Shown here: in pieces, positions 25,105-33,596 of the stretch
How positions within the stretch are numbered: the stretch's first letter is position 1
Layout: each line of letters opens with the position of its first letter
NCBI GenBank assembly: GCA_903875045.1
Contig: CAIQUS010000135.1
Location: forward strand, 1 to 64,000
Direction: 5' to 3'
Length of the DNA: 64,000 nt
Source of the DNA: an uncultured Bacteroidales bacterium
GTDB taxonomy: Bacteria > Bacteroidota > Bacteroidia > Bacteroidales > FEN-979
Notes under the pieces: generated by a model
What the model saw: the letters and a program-made list of their open reading frames with translations, nothing else
Told to the model about the DNA's origin: nothing
The model's database searches: none
Translations under genes and position numbers: made by a program

Positions 25105-26740
25105 ATTCACCGAAGAGACTGGTAAATGCGAAATGCTTTCCATCAAACAAGCCCTTATCGCTAAGTTTTAATTCCGGAATAACCAATAATGCCATAAATG
25201 AGAGCGTCATATATGGTGCCGACAGGGTGGCCCCCATCGCCTTTACCCACTTATCCATTTCATCGTACTGCTTTGCAACTTCAAAACCGTCAAGACCCGA
25301 CATGATTCCTGCGAAAGGCAAGGGTAAAACTCGAAGGATGGGCCCATCTACCAGGGAGATTCCTCCTTTTTCAGAAATGATCAGATTGATTGCTGCGGCA
25401 ATGGAAACATCATCAGTACCCACAGCAACGATGTTATGGCTGTCGTGGGCCACACAGGAAGCAATTGCTCCTCTCTTCAACCCGATATTATGAATAAATC
25501 CAACCGAAGCAGGGGCTTCATGATACCTGTTTTTAACAACCAGTTTCAGGATATCACGGGCAGGATCACTCACAACGTTATCATTCTCTAACAAAGGATC
25601 AGCAAGAAGAAGCCCGGTAATTAACTGCCCGTCAATAACATCTACCACCTTTATTTGATCTCTCCCGGGGTCAACCCGAATTGCTCTAGTATCAATCTGC
25701 TTAATATTGAAATGGTTGAATGGAATTTCAACAACTCCGGCGATAAAAGTTTTTCCGTTTTCAGCAACCAAACCGCCATCGATATAGGTTGCAAGCACGT
25801 TAAAATCGGTCAGGTTATCCACACAAATAAAATCTGCAGGATCACCTGGCTGGAGCAATCCAACTTCGAGATGATAGTGCTTCACCGGATTATATGTACA
25901 ACTGCGTATAACGTTCATGGCATTGAGACCATGATTGAGTGCCCGTTTTACCTCCATGTTTATATGTCCCAACACAAGATCATTGGGGTGTTTGTCATCC
26001 GAACACAGCATAACCTTGTCAGGAAACTCATCGATGAGCGGATAAAGTGTTTCAAAATTTTTTGCAGCACTACCTTCCCTGATCAGGATATGCATCCCAT
26101 ATTTAATTTTTTCGTATGCTTCTTCCAGTGAAAAACATTCATGGTCGGTTGATATACCAGCCCTGATATACTTTTCCACGTCATTACCGGTCACCTCCGG
26201 GGCATGCCCGTCAACCGGTTTTCCTGCATTCCGTGCGGCTTCCAGCTTCTCCATTACCTCCGGGTCGTTGAACAATACTCCCGGGAAATTCATCATTTCC
26301 GACAAGTACTTTATTTCCGGCATTTGCAACAACTCCTTAACCTCTTCGACACCAAGCCGTGCACCGGTAGTTTCAAATACCGTTGCCGGCACACAGGAAG
26401 GCGCGCCAAAATAAAATTTGAATGGCACCTTGTTCCCGTTTGCAATCATGAATTTTACGCCTGGCACACCTAGTACATTGGCAATTTCATGGGGATCGGA
26501 AACAGAAGCAACCGTTCCGTGAACAACAGCAAGCCTGGCAAATTCGGAGGGAATCAGCATGGAACTTTCAACATGAATATGTGCATCGATGAGCCCCGGT
26601 AAAATATAACCTTTGGCTTTGACATGCTCCTTGCGAATGGACACAATCTTTCCATCGCTAACCACTACGGTTCCTTCGAAAATAGATTTAGTGACGACAT
26701 CTACGATATTTCCCTGAATCTCAAAAAATGCTTTTTGCAT
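25103..26740 (-). CDS. ade: Adenine deaminase
   Basis: A 545-residue amidohydrolase converting adenine to hypoxanthine and ammonia, feeding the hpt salvage step also in this window. The metal-site motif HIHVESSMLIPSEFA is exact for the family. Also visible are DPHEIANVLGVPGVKFM, CSDDKHPNDLVLGHIN and the C-terminal SHNIVAVGTDD block. It lies 18 bp after rlmN on the same strand, separated by a 7-bp repeat array that includes the end of rlmN. Confidence 0.95.
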   Translation of the reverse strand: MQKAFFEIQGNIVDVVTKSIFEGTVVVSDGKIVSIRKEHVKAKGYILPGLIDAHIHVESSMLIPSEFARLAVVHGTVASVSDPHEIANVLGVPGVKFMIANGNKVPFKFYFGAPSCVPATVFETTGARLGVEEVKELLQMPEIKYLSEMMNFPGVLFNDPEVMEKLEAARNAGKPVDGHAPEVTGNDVEKYIRAGISTDHECFSLEEAYEKIKYGMHILIREGSAAKNFETLYPLIDEFPDKVMLCSDDKHPNDLVLGHINMEVKRALNHGLNAMNVIRSCTYNPVKHYHLEVGLLQPGDPADFICVDNLTDFNVLATYIDGGLVAENGKTFIAGVVEIPFNHFNIKQIDTRAIRVDPGRDQIKVVDVIDGQLITGLLLADPLLENDNVVSDPARDILKLVVKNRYHEAPASVGFIHNIGLKRGAIASCVAHDSHNIVAVGTDDVSIAAAINLIISEKGGISLVDGPILRVLPLPFAGIMSGLDGFEVAKQYDEMDKWVKAMGATLSAPYMTLSFMALLVIPELKLSDKGLFDGKHFAFTSLFGE

Positions 26741-26755
26741 GGCTGTATCTTTATA

Positions 26756-26776
26756 GTGTTAGGTGTTAAGTGTTAA
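26756..26776. repeat. rlmN: Three-unit 7-bp tandem repeat forming the end of rlmN
   Basis: GTGTTAG, GTGTTAA and GTGTTAA on the plus strand. The array spans the rlmN stop codon and codes for its last residues (TLTLNT). Confidence 0.8.
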
Positions 26777-27802
26777 GGTTTTTCCGGCAAGTTGGCCACA
26801 GGCAGCATCAATGTCTTTTCCACGGCTTTGCCTGACATTGACAACCAGATTGCGACTTTCAAGAAAATGAACAAATGCCGTGGTTTTATCAGGGTCCGAT
26901 CTTGTATACCCCGTACCATTTACAGGATTGTATTCTATAATGTTTATTTTTACGGGAAAATTCCGGCAAAACAGGGCAAGTTCTTTTGCATCGGCAACAG
27001 AATCATTGAAATTACCAAACAGAATGTATTCAATGGTAAAACGTTTATTGGTTTTTTTATGATAATATTTGAGTGCTTCAATAACTTCGCTCAACGGATG
27101 TTTGACATTAAAAGGAATGACCTGATTGCGTTTTGCATCATTGGGGGCATGTAAGGATAAGGCAAAGTGATATTTCGGGTCATCATCAGCCATCTTTTTA
27201 ATCATCTTTGGAATCCCGACACTCGAAACTGTGATCCGCTGCGGCGACATACCCAAACCATCAGGTGAAGTAATTTTTTCAATGGCCCCTATTACGTTTT
27301 CATAATTCAAAAAGGGCTCTCCCATTCCCATAAAAACCAGATTTGAAATACTGCATTCTGCCGGGTGCATCCCCGCTACCTGGTCAAATATTTCACCAAC
27401 TGTCAAGTTACGGGTAAAGCCAAGTTGACCGGTAGCACAAAATCTGCAGCCCAGGGCACAGCCAACCTGTGAAGAGATGCAAACGGTTGCACGTTCACCA
27501 GATGGAATAAGAACAGCTTCGACCATTGTTCCGTCATGCAACCTAAACCCGGTTTTTATGGTTCCATCAATGCTCTTTTGCTGATTTTCAGGAAATGCTG
27601 TATTAAATGAAAACTGATTTTTTAACAGTTCACGATCCCCTTTGGATAGGTTTGTCATATCCACCCATGAACGGCAGGATTTTTTCCAGAGCCATTCATA
27701 CACCTGGCTGGCCCTGAATTTTTTTCCTCCATGCTGAAGAAAAAATAGTTCCAAATCCAGTTTTGTCAGTGATCTTATATCGGGAGTTAGATTACCACTC
27801 AT
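26759..27802 (-). CDS. rlmN: 23S rRNA/tRNA (adenine-C2)-methyltransferase RlmN
   Basis: A 347-residue radical SAM enzyme that adds the C2 methyl of A2503 in 23S rRNA and of some tRNAs. The cluster motif is CALGCRFC (CxxxCxxC). The GMGEPFLNYENV segment and the C-terminal Cys in DIDAACGQLAG (partner of the methylated Cys) are present. The last residues, TLTLNT, are coded by a 7-bp tandem repeat rather than conserved sequence. It overlaps the preceding DUF4468-like gene by 11 bp, suggesting coupling. Confidence 0.95.
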   Translation of the reverse strand: MSGNLTPDIRSLTKLDLELFFLQHGGKKFRASQVYEWLWKKSCRSWVDMTNLSKGDRELLKNQFSFNTAFPENQQKSIDGTIKTGFRLHDGTMVEAVLIPSGERATVCISSQVGCALGCRFCATGQLGFTRNLTVGEIFDQVAGMHPAECSISNLVFMGMGEPFLNYENVIGAIEKITSPDGLGMSPQRITVSSVGIPKMIKKMADDDPKYHFALSLHAPNDAKRNQVIPFNVKHPLSEVIEALKYYHKKTNKRFTIEYILFGNFNDSVADAKELALFCRNFPVKINIIEYNPVNGTGYTRSDPDKTTAFVHFLESRNLVVNVRQSRGKDIDAACGQLAGKTLTLNT

Positions 27803-28352
27803 CTTTCTTAACTACAGTGGGTTTCATTTTATCCTTCATGGATGAAATGAGGCGGCGCATGGTTGTGTCAATCTGATACAGGTATAAATCCCAATTGGGA
27901 TTATATGCAGGATCCGACTTATTTAGCCATTTTTCTACCGGAAAACGGGATGCTGTTTTCAGGTTGAAGTCTGTAAGGGTATATCTGAACTTGTTTTCCT
28001 TCAACTCCATCTTTATCTGGTAAAGGATTGTTCCACCATCCCGTTTAACACCCGTCGGTTTGTCTGTATAATAAACTCTCATTCTACCGGCTCCTTCAAT
28101 TTTACCATTTTCCTTACTTTGAGAAGTATACACGGATTGCACATCACGATAATAATAGCCGAACCACTCAATTGCTTTGTCATAGAGGTATTCCGGAGTT
28201 CCCTGCTGTTCCACAACCTCACGATACATGATTTTTTTGGAGTCTGCATCAACAGGAAGGTTTGCCGATGGGGTTTGCTCCTGGGCAAACAATTGCAAAC
28301 CAATGAAAATCAGTAATAAAAAAGAACTGATTCTGTAAAAATAATGTTTCAT
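27792..28352 (-). CDS. DUF4468-like secreted protein
   Basis: A 186-residue protein with a signal peptide (MKHYFYRISSFLLLIFIGLQLFAQ, cleavage near residue 24). The mature part starts LPVDADSKKIMYREVVEQQG and continues YLYDKAIEWFGYYYRDVQSVYTS, the pattern of the DUF4468 (TBP-like fold) family of Bacteroidota. No enzymatic residues are evident and the function is unknown. It overlaps rlmN by 11 bp. The groEL terminator lies just upstream, so its promoter must be in 28353-28395, but no clear match to the -7 element was found there. Confidence 0.7.
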   Translation of the reverse strand: MKHYFYRISSFLLLIFIGLQLFAQEQTPSANLPVDADSKKIMYREVVEQQGTPEYLYDKAIEWFGYYYRDVQSVYTSQSKENGKIEGAGRMRVYYTDKPTGVKRDGGTILYQIKMELKENKFRYTLTDFNLKTASRFPVEKWLNKSDPAYNPNWDLYLYQIDTTMRRLISSMKDKMKPTVVKKDEW

Positions 28353-28394
28353 AAATGGTACTTTTAGTAACTACAATATTAGTGAAAATATAAT

Positions 28395-28424
28395 AAAAAA
28401 GCCCTGATCACTCAGGGCTTTTTT
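28395..28424 (-). terminator. Rho-independent terminator after groEL
   Basis: On the minus strand AGCCCTGA, a short loop, TCAGGGCT, then a T-run. It lies about 17 bp past the groEL stop and ends the groESL transcript. Confidence 0.92.
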
Positions 28425-28441
28425 AGCAGGGTTGCTAACGG

Positions 28442-30079
28442 TTAATACATATCACCCATTCCCCCCATGCCTGGATTCATTGGTGGCATTGAAGGTTTTT
28501 CTTCCTTATGGGTTGCAAGAACACATTCTGTGGTAAGTAACATGCTGGCGATGGATGCAGCATTTTCAAGGGCGACACGCGCCACCTTGGTTGGATCGAT
28601 TACACCAGCCTGGTAAAGGTTTTCATACACATCAGTACGGGCGTTGAAACCAAAGTCGTCTTTGCCTTCTTTTACTTTCTGAATAACAACAGAACCTTCA
28701 AGTCCGGCATTTTCAACTATCTGGCGAAGTGGTTCTTCGAGAGCACGCTTGATAATGGCAATCCCGGTAGTTTCATCTTCATTTTCGCCCTTCAAATTCT
28801 CGATTGCTTTTTGAGCGCGAAGGTATGCAACACCACCACCAGGGATGATTCCCTCTTCAATGGCTGCACGGGTTGCATGCAAAGCATCATCGAAACGGTC
28901 TTTTTTCTCTTTCATCTCTACTTCAGAAGCAGCACCAACATAAATCACGGCAACACCGCCAGCTAATTTGGCCAGACGCTCCTGGAGTTTTTCTTTATCA
29001 TAATCGGAAGTGGTCGTACCAATCTGAGTCTTGATCTGATTGATGCGTGCAGTGATATCCTCTTTCTTGCCGTTTCCGTTGATAATGGTTGTATTCTCTT
29101 TGTCAATGGTTACTTTTTCTGCCTGACCAAGATATTGGAGAGTGGCATCTTCGAGTTTATAACCTTTTTCTTCACTGATTACGGTACCGCCTGTAAGGAC
29201 TGCAATATCTTCCAGCATTTCCTTACGACGATCGCCAAATCCCGGAGCTTTCACGGCAGCAACTTTAAGGGTTCCGCGAATTTTGTTCACCACAAGGGTT
29301 GCAAGTGCTTCACCTTCTACATCTTCGCTAACAATGATGAGTGGGCGGCCAGTCTGAACAACCTTTTCCAAAACCGGAAGAAGATCTTTCATCACACTGA
29401 CTTTTTTGTCATAGATCAGGATGTACGGAGTGTCATAAACAACTTCCATCTTATCGGTATCAGTAACGAAATAGGGGCTGATATAACCACGATCAAATTG
29501 CATGCCTTCAACAACTTTCACAGTTGTTTCAATTCCTTTGGCCTCTTCGATGGTGATTACACCTTCTTTTTTAACCTTGTTCATAGCTTCGGCAATCATT
29601 TTGCCGATAAAGCTATCATTGTTCGCAGAAATCGAAGCAACCTGCTCGATTTTTTCCATGGTGTCGCCAACCTGTTTGGTTTGCGCCTTCAGCGATTTGA
29701 TAACTTCAGCAACTGCCTTGTCGATTCCGCGTTTCAAATCCATTGGATTTGCACCAGCTGTAACGTTCTTCAACCCGGTTGAAAAAATAGCCTGTGCAAG
29801 AACGGTTGCAGTTGTTGTCCCGTCACCGGCAAGATCACTGGTTTTGGAAGCAACTTCCTTTACCATCTGAGCACCCATGTTTTCAACAGGATCCTTCAGT
29901 TCAACTTCTTTTGCCACGGTTACACCATCCTTCGTTACGATGGGTGACCCATACGATTTGTCAATGATAACATTGCGGCCTTTGGGGCCAAGTGTCACTT
30001 TTACAGCGTTCGAAAGTTCATCTACGCCTTTCTTTAACGCTTCTCTTGCTTTTATGCTAAAGATGATATCTTTTGCCAT
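28442..30079 (-). CDS. groEL: Chaperonin GroEL (Hsp60)
   Basis: The 545-residue 60-kDa chaperonin subunit. It has the ATP-site blocks [12 protein letters not shown] and [12 protein letters not shown], then [15 protein letters not shown], and the C-terminal GGM-type tail ending [11 protein letters not shown]. It follows groES by 52 bp and ends at a strong terminator. Heat-shock control is typical of the family; no HrcA-type CIRCE inverted repeat was noticed upstream of groES, as is common in Bacteroidota. Confidence 0.98.
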   Translation of the reverse strand: MAKDIIFSIKAREALKKGVDELSNAVKVTLGPKGRNVIIDKSYGSPIVTKDGVTVAKEVELKDPVENMGAQMVKEVASKTSDLAGDGTTTATVLAQAIFSTGLKNVTAGANPMDLKRGIDKAVAEVIKSLKAQTKQVGDTMEKIEQVASISANNDSFIGKMIAEAMNKVKKEGVITIEEAKGIETTVKVVEGMQFDRGYISPYFVTDTDKMEVVYDTPYILIYDKKVSVMKDLLPVLEKVVQTGRPLIIVSEDVEGEALATLVVNKIRGTLKVAAVKAPGFGDRRKEMLEDIAVLTGGTVISEEKGYKLEDATLQYLGQAEKVTIDKENTTIINGNGKKEDITARINQIKTQIGTTTSDYDKEKLQERLAKLAGGVAVIYVGAASEVEMKEKKDRFDDALHATRAAIEEGIIPGGGVAYLRAQKAIENLKGENEDETTGIAIIKRALEEPLRQIVENAGLEGSVVIQKVKEGKDDFGFNARTDVYENLYQAGVIDPTKVARVALENAASIASMLLTTECVLATHKEEKPSMPPMNPGMGGMGDMY

Positions 30080-30131
30080 TGTCTTTTCTTTTTATAATGT
30101 TAGTCTGAATTTCTTGTCTGAATGATGATAG

Positions 30132-30410
30132 TTAAATTACCGCTACAATGTCAGATTCGCGCATAATCAGATAATTTTCACCATCAATGGTGATCTCTGT
30201 TCCGGCGTATTTTCCATAGAGTACGCTGTCACCAACTTTAACGGTCATTGGTTCGTCCTTTTTACCTGGACCAACTGCAACAACGATTCCTTTTTGAGGT
30301 TTTTCTTTTGCGGTATCAGGAATGATAATCCCACCAGCTGTCTTGTCTTCAGCCGCGGCAGCTTCAACCAGTACTCGGTCAGCCAACGGTTTAATCTTCA
30401 CATTTGCCAT
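30132..30410 (-). CDS. groES: Co-chaperonin GroES (Hsp10)
   Basis: The 92-residue lid of the GroEL chamber. It has [14 protein letters not shown] at the start, the mobile loop [18 protein letters not shown] (IIIP contacts GroEL), then [26 protein letters not shown]. It is first of the groES-groEL operon. A TATCCTTG near-match to the -7 consensus lies at 30459-30466. Confidence 0.97.
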   Translation of the reverse strand: MANVKIKPLADRVLVEAAAAEDKTAGGIIIPDTAKEKPQKGIVVAVGPGKKDEPMTVKVGDSVLYGKYAGTEITIDGENYLIMRESDIVAVI

Positions 30411-30458
30411 TTTACGTTATAATTTAAAGTTAAACATTACAATTCTTCACCTTTTTAT

Positions 30459-30466
30459 CAAGGATA
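30459..30466 (-). promoter_or_regulatory. groES: Possible promoter -7 for groESL
   Basis: The minus strand reads TATCCTTG, one mismatch from TAnnTTTG, 48 bp upstream of groES. A TTTG lies 23 nt further upstream (30490-30493), a longer spacing than usual. Confidence 0.33.
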
Positions 30467-30539
30467 TCCCACATGGTCATAATTTATGCCAAATAGAAAG
30501 TGACGGGTAATTATGGACATTTTTTCAGTCTTTTACCTG

Positions 30540-30579
30540 AAAAAAAATAAAAATGTCAGACTGTGCTGACAATCTGACA
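30540..30579 (-). terminator. Rho-independent terminator after secG
   Basis: On the minus strand TGTCAGA and TCTGACA form a stem that continues through a T-G wobble and TGT/ACA to a CAGC loop (30554-30579). A run of T follows. It ends the pheT-to-secG transcript about 33 bp past the secG stop. Confidence 0.88.
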
Positions 30580-30612
30580 CGCTTATACTGGCCGATCAGG
30601 CCCCGTATTAAA

Positions 30613-30948
30613 TTACTTTTTCTGAGCAGGGGGTGCTTGAAAATCCTGGATCGGAGCGGCTTTGCTTTCGTCAATCTGCTTTTGGATCTCACTTTGCGTA
30701 GCTTCAGCTTTACCCTGACTTTTTGGGATAACGAAGATAGAGAATAGGCTTAACACCAGGAGGGTGAGCGCCAAAGTCCATGTGCTTTTTTCAAGAAAAT
30801 CAGCCGTTTTGCGGACACCCATAAACTGGTTTGAAGAGGCAAAGTTCGATGCAAGCCCACCACCTTTAGAATTCTGAACCAATACAACCAATACCATCAA
30901 AACACAGACGATCAGGATGAGAACGGAGATTAAAATATAAAGTCCCAT
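30613..30948 (-). CDS. secG: Preprotein translocase subunit SecG
   Basis: The 111-residue small subunit of SecYEG. Two hydrophobic segments are seen: MGLYILISVLILIVCVLMVLVVLVQ (split at about 1-24) and WTLALTLLVLSLFSIFVI (about 56-74). Between them lies the SecG signature KGGGLASNF. The C-terminal extension (SEIQKQIDESKAAPIQDFQA) is polar. It is last in a leftward set with a TPR protein and lptE and is followed by a clear terminator. Confidence 0.93.
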   Translation of the reverse strand: MGLYILISVLILIVCVLMVLVVLVQNSKGGGLASNFASSNQFMGVRKTADFLEKSTWTLALTLLVLSLFSIFVIPKSQGKAEATQSEIQKQIDESKAAPIQDFQAPPAQKK

Positions 30949-30994
30949 TTCAATTTATGATTAATAATTTATAATTAAATATCCCAATATGAAC

Positions 30995-31753
30995 TCATGA
31001 ATTGAGTTTTTCAATTTGGGCTGCAAAGAAACGACTTTTTTCTTGATTTAACAAGGACAATTTCTCATAAATATGAATGGCCTTCTGGATATTGCCTTGT
31101 TGAGCATACAATTGTGCAAGGGTTTCACTTACAATTTCTTCATCATCGAAATTACTTCGGATGGCACTATCGGTTGGATTGAAAAAAGTTGCATTCGGTT
31201 TGGATATCCTTGGTTCATCTTTGATAAACTTCTCAATAAGAGAGGCCTTTGTAACAGGAGAAGTGGCACGCATGCCCGGCTCTGCCGGATTTTCATGCTC
31301 CAGTTGGTTTTCAGCATCGATTTCTTCAAGTCTTCGTTTAACAATTGCCAGAAGTTCCTCCTGTGTCAAACGCTCATAGGTGGGCACTGCAACTTCATAG
31401 GTTGCAGGCAGCTCAGGCTTTTGGTGAATTATCCATTCTGCCTGTCGCACCGGCAGAACCTGGGGATTTGGCTCAGCAATGGCTGGTTGTTGATTTTCGA
31501 TTTGAGGGACCTGAATTTTCTTTGACCGGACGATCAGTTCCTTCAGAATACGGCGATCACCTGCGTAAGCCGCTGCTTTCTTTAATTGGTTCGGGTACTG
31601 ATCATTTCCAATGGTGTAGAGGTTGTAAGCAAGCAACATCTGCCCCGATTGGCAATAGGGGTATCGGATTACCATATCCTCGATCAACTTCAGACTTTGA
31701 TCATCGACCATACCCGGATCTCTCAAATATGTTGAAAATTGCTGACTGTTCAT
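30995..31753 (-). CDS. Unnamed TPR-containing protein in the lptE-secG interval
   Basis: A 252-residue cytoplasmic-looking protein without signal peptide. Its N-terminal part (about 1-80) contains IEDMVIRYPYCQSGQMLLAYNLY, and its C-terminal end has one or two TPR-like helices (ETLAQLYAQQGNIQKAIHIYEKLSLLNQ). The centre is rich in Pro, Gln and Glu. I cannot assign a function. Homologues of this kind are found between lptE and secG in other Bacteroidota, so the position seems conserved; that statement is from general knowledge, not comparison done here. Confidence 0.7.
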   Translation of the reverse strand: MNSQQFSTYLRDPGMVDDQSLKLIEDMVIRYPYCQSGQMLLAYNLYTIGNDQYPNQLKKAAAYAGDRRILKELIVRSKKIQVPQIENQQPAIAEPNPQVLPVRQAEWIIHQKPELPATYEVAVPTYERLTQEELLAIVKRRLEEIDAENQLEHENPAEPGMRATSPVTKASLIEKFIKDEPRISKPNATFFNPTDSAIRSNFDDEEIVSETLAQLYAQQGNIQKAIHIYEKLSLLNQEKSRFFAAQIEKLNS

Positions 31754-31779
31754 CTGATCCGAAACATCATTAGCAGAAA

Positions 31780-32328
31780 TTACCAGTTAACCACTGCTTT
31801 GTTAAATATATCCTGAACCAGGTCATCTGAAATTTCCTTGATGAGCCCGTCCTGAACAGTTGAAAGATTGTATGTACTGGAATAATCCCTGTACCGGGAG
31901 AAGGTTGTTTCCCAATTTTGCTTTTGATCCGTTTTATTGGTAAATTTTACGCTGACAACAATGGTTAGCCTGTTCATTGCAGCGGTTTCATTTCCCTGAA
32001 TGGCAACCGGCTGAACTGCATATTGGGTGATGGTGCCGACAAGGTTGAGATCTCCGCTTCGGTCAACGAGAACCAGATTTGTTTGAGAAGTAAAATAATT
32101 ACGTAAGTCATCCGTAAAAGTCCTCGATAAAGTAGGTACCACTAATCCTGCATTATTTGGTATGTAGGGTATCGAAACAGTTTTTACACTCGGCGAAATG
32201 GAAGCACCCGTAAACGAATAACTCATCCGGCAGGAATTCATCATGAACATCATCATGAGGGAAGGGAGAATCCATTTCAACCTATGAAATCCGGCAAAAC
32301 AGGGAAAATACTGTTTCAATGAAAGCAT
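31780..32328 (-). CDS. lptE: LPS-assembly lipoprotein LptE
   Basis: LptE plugs the LptD barrel and helps insert LPS at the outer membrane. The 182-residue protein has a hydrophobic signal (LKWILPSLMMMFMMNSC) with a lipobox-type Cys near 33, then the family block MSYSFTGASISPSVKTVSIPYIPN. The rest forms the LptE/RlpB fold (VDRSGDLNLVGTITQYAVQP). The open frame extends back into the sigma-54 gene, but the ATG at 32328 lies 25 bp past that gene's stop and is preferred. No lptD lies in the window. Confidence 0.87.
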   Translation of the reverse strand: MLSLKQYFPCFAGFHRLKWILPSLMMMFMMNSCRMSYSFTGASISPSVKTVSIPYIPNNAGLVVPTLSRTFTDDLRNYFTSQTNLVLVDRSGDLNLVGTITQYAVQPVAIQGNETAAMNRLTIVVSVKFTNKTDQKQNWETTFSRYRDYSSTYNLSTVQDGLIKEISDDLVQDIFNKAVVNW

Positions 32329-32353
32329 AAATGGCTCCTGATGGATTTTGACA

Positions 32354-33583
32354 CTATTCGATATCATATTCCTTGATCTTCCTGTAAAGTGTTCGCTCTG
32401 AAATTCCCAGTTCGGTGGCAGCATCTTTTCTTTTTCCTTCATGTTTTGTAAGAGCCCTTCTAATAAAATCAATTTCCTTCTTTTCCAGGGAAAGAGACTC
32501 TTCAACCTCCTCAGGTTCCTGTATTGGCTCCTGGTCATCAAACCTTTTGGCATTGCGATGCATAATAATGGGTTGCGACGGTTCCTTGACCTCTTCAATA
32601 TCTTTGTATAGTCGTTGGATCAGGCTGGTATTTTCACCAAGATTATTGCTGATATCATTCTCATTTCGCATTAAATTCATAACCAGCTGTTTCAGGTCAT
32701 TCATGTCCTTTTTCATGTCAAAAAGAACCTTATACAGCAACTCCCTTTCATTGAACTTCGATGAATCCTCACCTTTATACAATACAGGAAGCTCACTTGA
32801 GTGGCCTTGTGGCATGTATTTGAGCAGGATAGCCCCATCAATCATCCTGTTTTTTTCGATAATGGAGATCTGTTCAGTCAGATTTTTAAGCTGGCGAATG
32901 TTTCCAGGCCACCTGAAGTTTCTCAGGATCTGCTGTGCGTCTTCATCAAGCTGGATCGCAGGCATCCTGTATTTTTCGGCGGCATCAGATGCAAATTTCC
33001 TGAAAAGCAGATAAATGTCATCTTTCCGTTCACGCAGTGGCGGCACAAGAATGGGAACCGTATTCAACCGATAATAGAGATCCTGCCGGAATTTTCCGTT
33101 GGATATCGCATCAGGAATATTTACATTGGTCGCGCCAACTACCCGAACATTTGTTTTTAAAACCTTGGAAGAACCCACACGCATAAATTCGCCGGATTCC
33201 AGTACCCTTAGCAATCTAACCTGGGTCCCAAGGGGAAGTTCGGCGACTTCATCTAAAAAAATGGTTCCGCCATCAACTACCTCAAAGTATCCTTTCCGTG
33301 CTTCGTGGGCACCGGTAAAAGATCCTTTTTCGTGCCCAAAAAGCTCTGAATCAATGGTTCCTTCAGGAATGGCCCCACAATTGACGGCAATATAAGGGCC
33401 ATGTTTCCGCGCACTCATCTGATGGATGATTTTTGGAAAAAATTCCTTGCCCGTGCCGCTTTCACCGCTGATCAGCACGGTAATGTCAGTTGCGGCGACC
33501 TGACGGGCAATGTCAATGGCCCGGTCTAGTATCGGTGAGTTGCCGATGATACCAAATCGCTGTTTAATTGACTGAATATCCAT
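32354..33583 (-). CDS. Sigma-54-dependent transcription activator (no receiver domain)
   Basis: A 409-residue AAA+ bacterial enhancer-binding protein. The AAA+ domain starts almost at the N-terminus, with Walker A GESGTGKE, Walker [12 protein letters not shown] and the loop motif GSFTGA, a variant of GAFTGA that contacts sigma-54. A C-terminal Fis-type HTH ([32 protein letters not shown]) follows a long charged linker. There is no receiver or other sensory domain, so activity may be set by expression or a partner. The ATG at 33583 is preferred over one at 33613 that overlaps pheT. It is 13 bp after pheT and 25 bp before lptE, suggesting an operon. Confidence 0.92.
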   Translation of the reverse strand: MDIQSIKQRFGIIGNSPILDRAIDIARQVAATDITVLISGESGTGKEFFPKIIHQMSARKHGPYIAVNCGAIPEGTIDSELFGHEKGSFTGAHEARKGYFEVVDGGTIFLDEVAELPLGTQVRLLRVLESGEFMRVGSSKVLKTNVRVVGATNVNIPDAISNGKFRQDLYYRLNTVPILVPPLRERKDDIYLLFRKFASDAAEKYRMPAIQLDEDAQQILRNFRWPGNIRQLKNLTEQISIIEKNRMIDGAILLKYMPQGHSSELPVLYKGEDSSKFNERELLYKVLFDMKKDMNDLKQLVMNLMRNENDISNNLGENTSLIQRLYKDIEEVKEPSQPIIMHRNAKRFDDQEPIQEPEEVEESLSLEKKEIDFIRRALTKHEGKRKDAATELGISERTLYRKIKEYDIE

Positions 33584-33596
33584 GGAATAAGTTATC

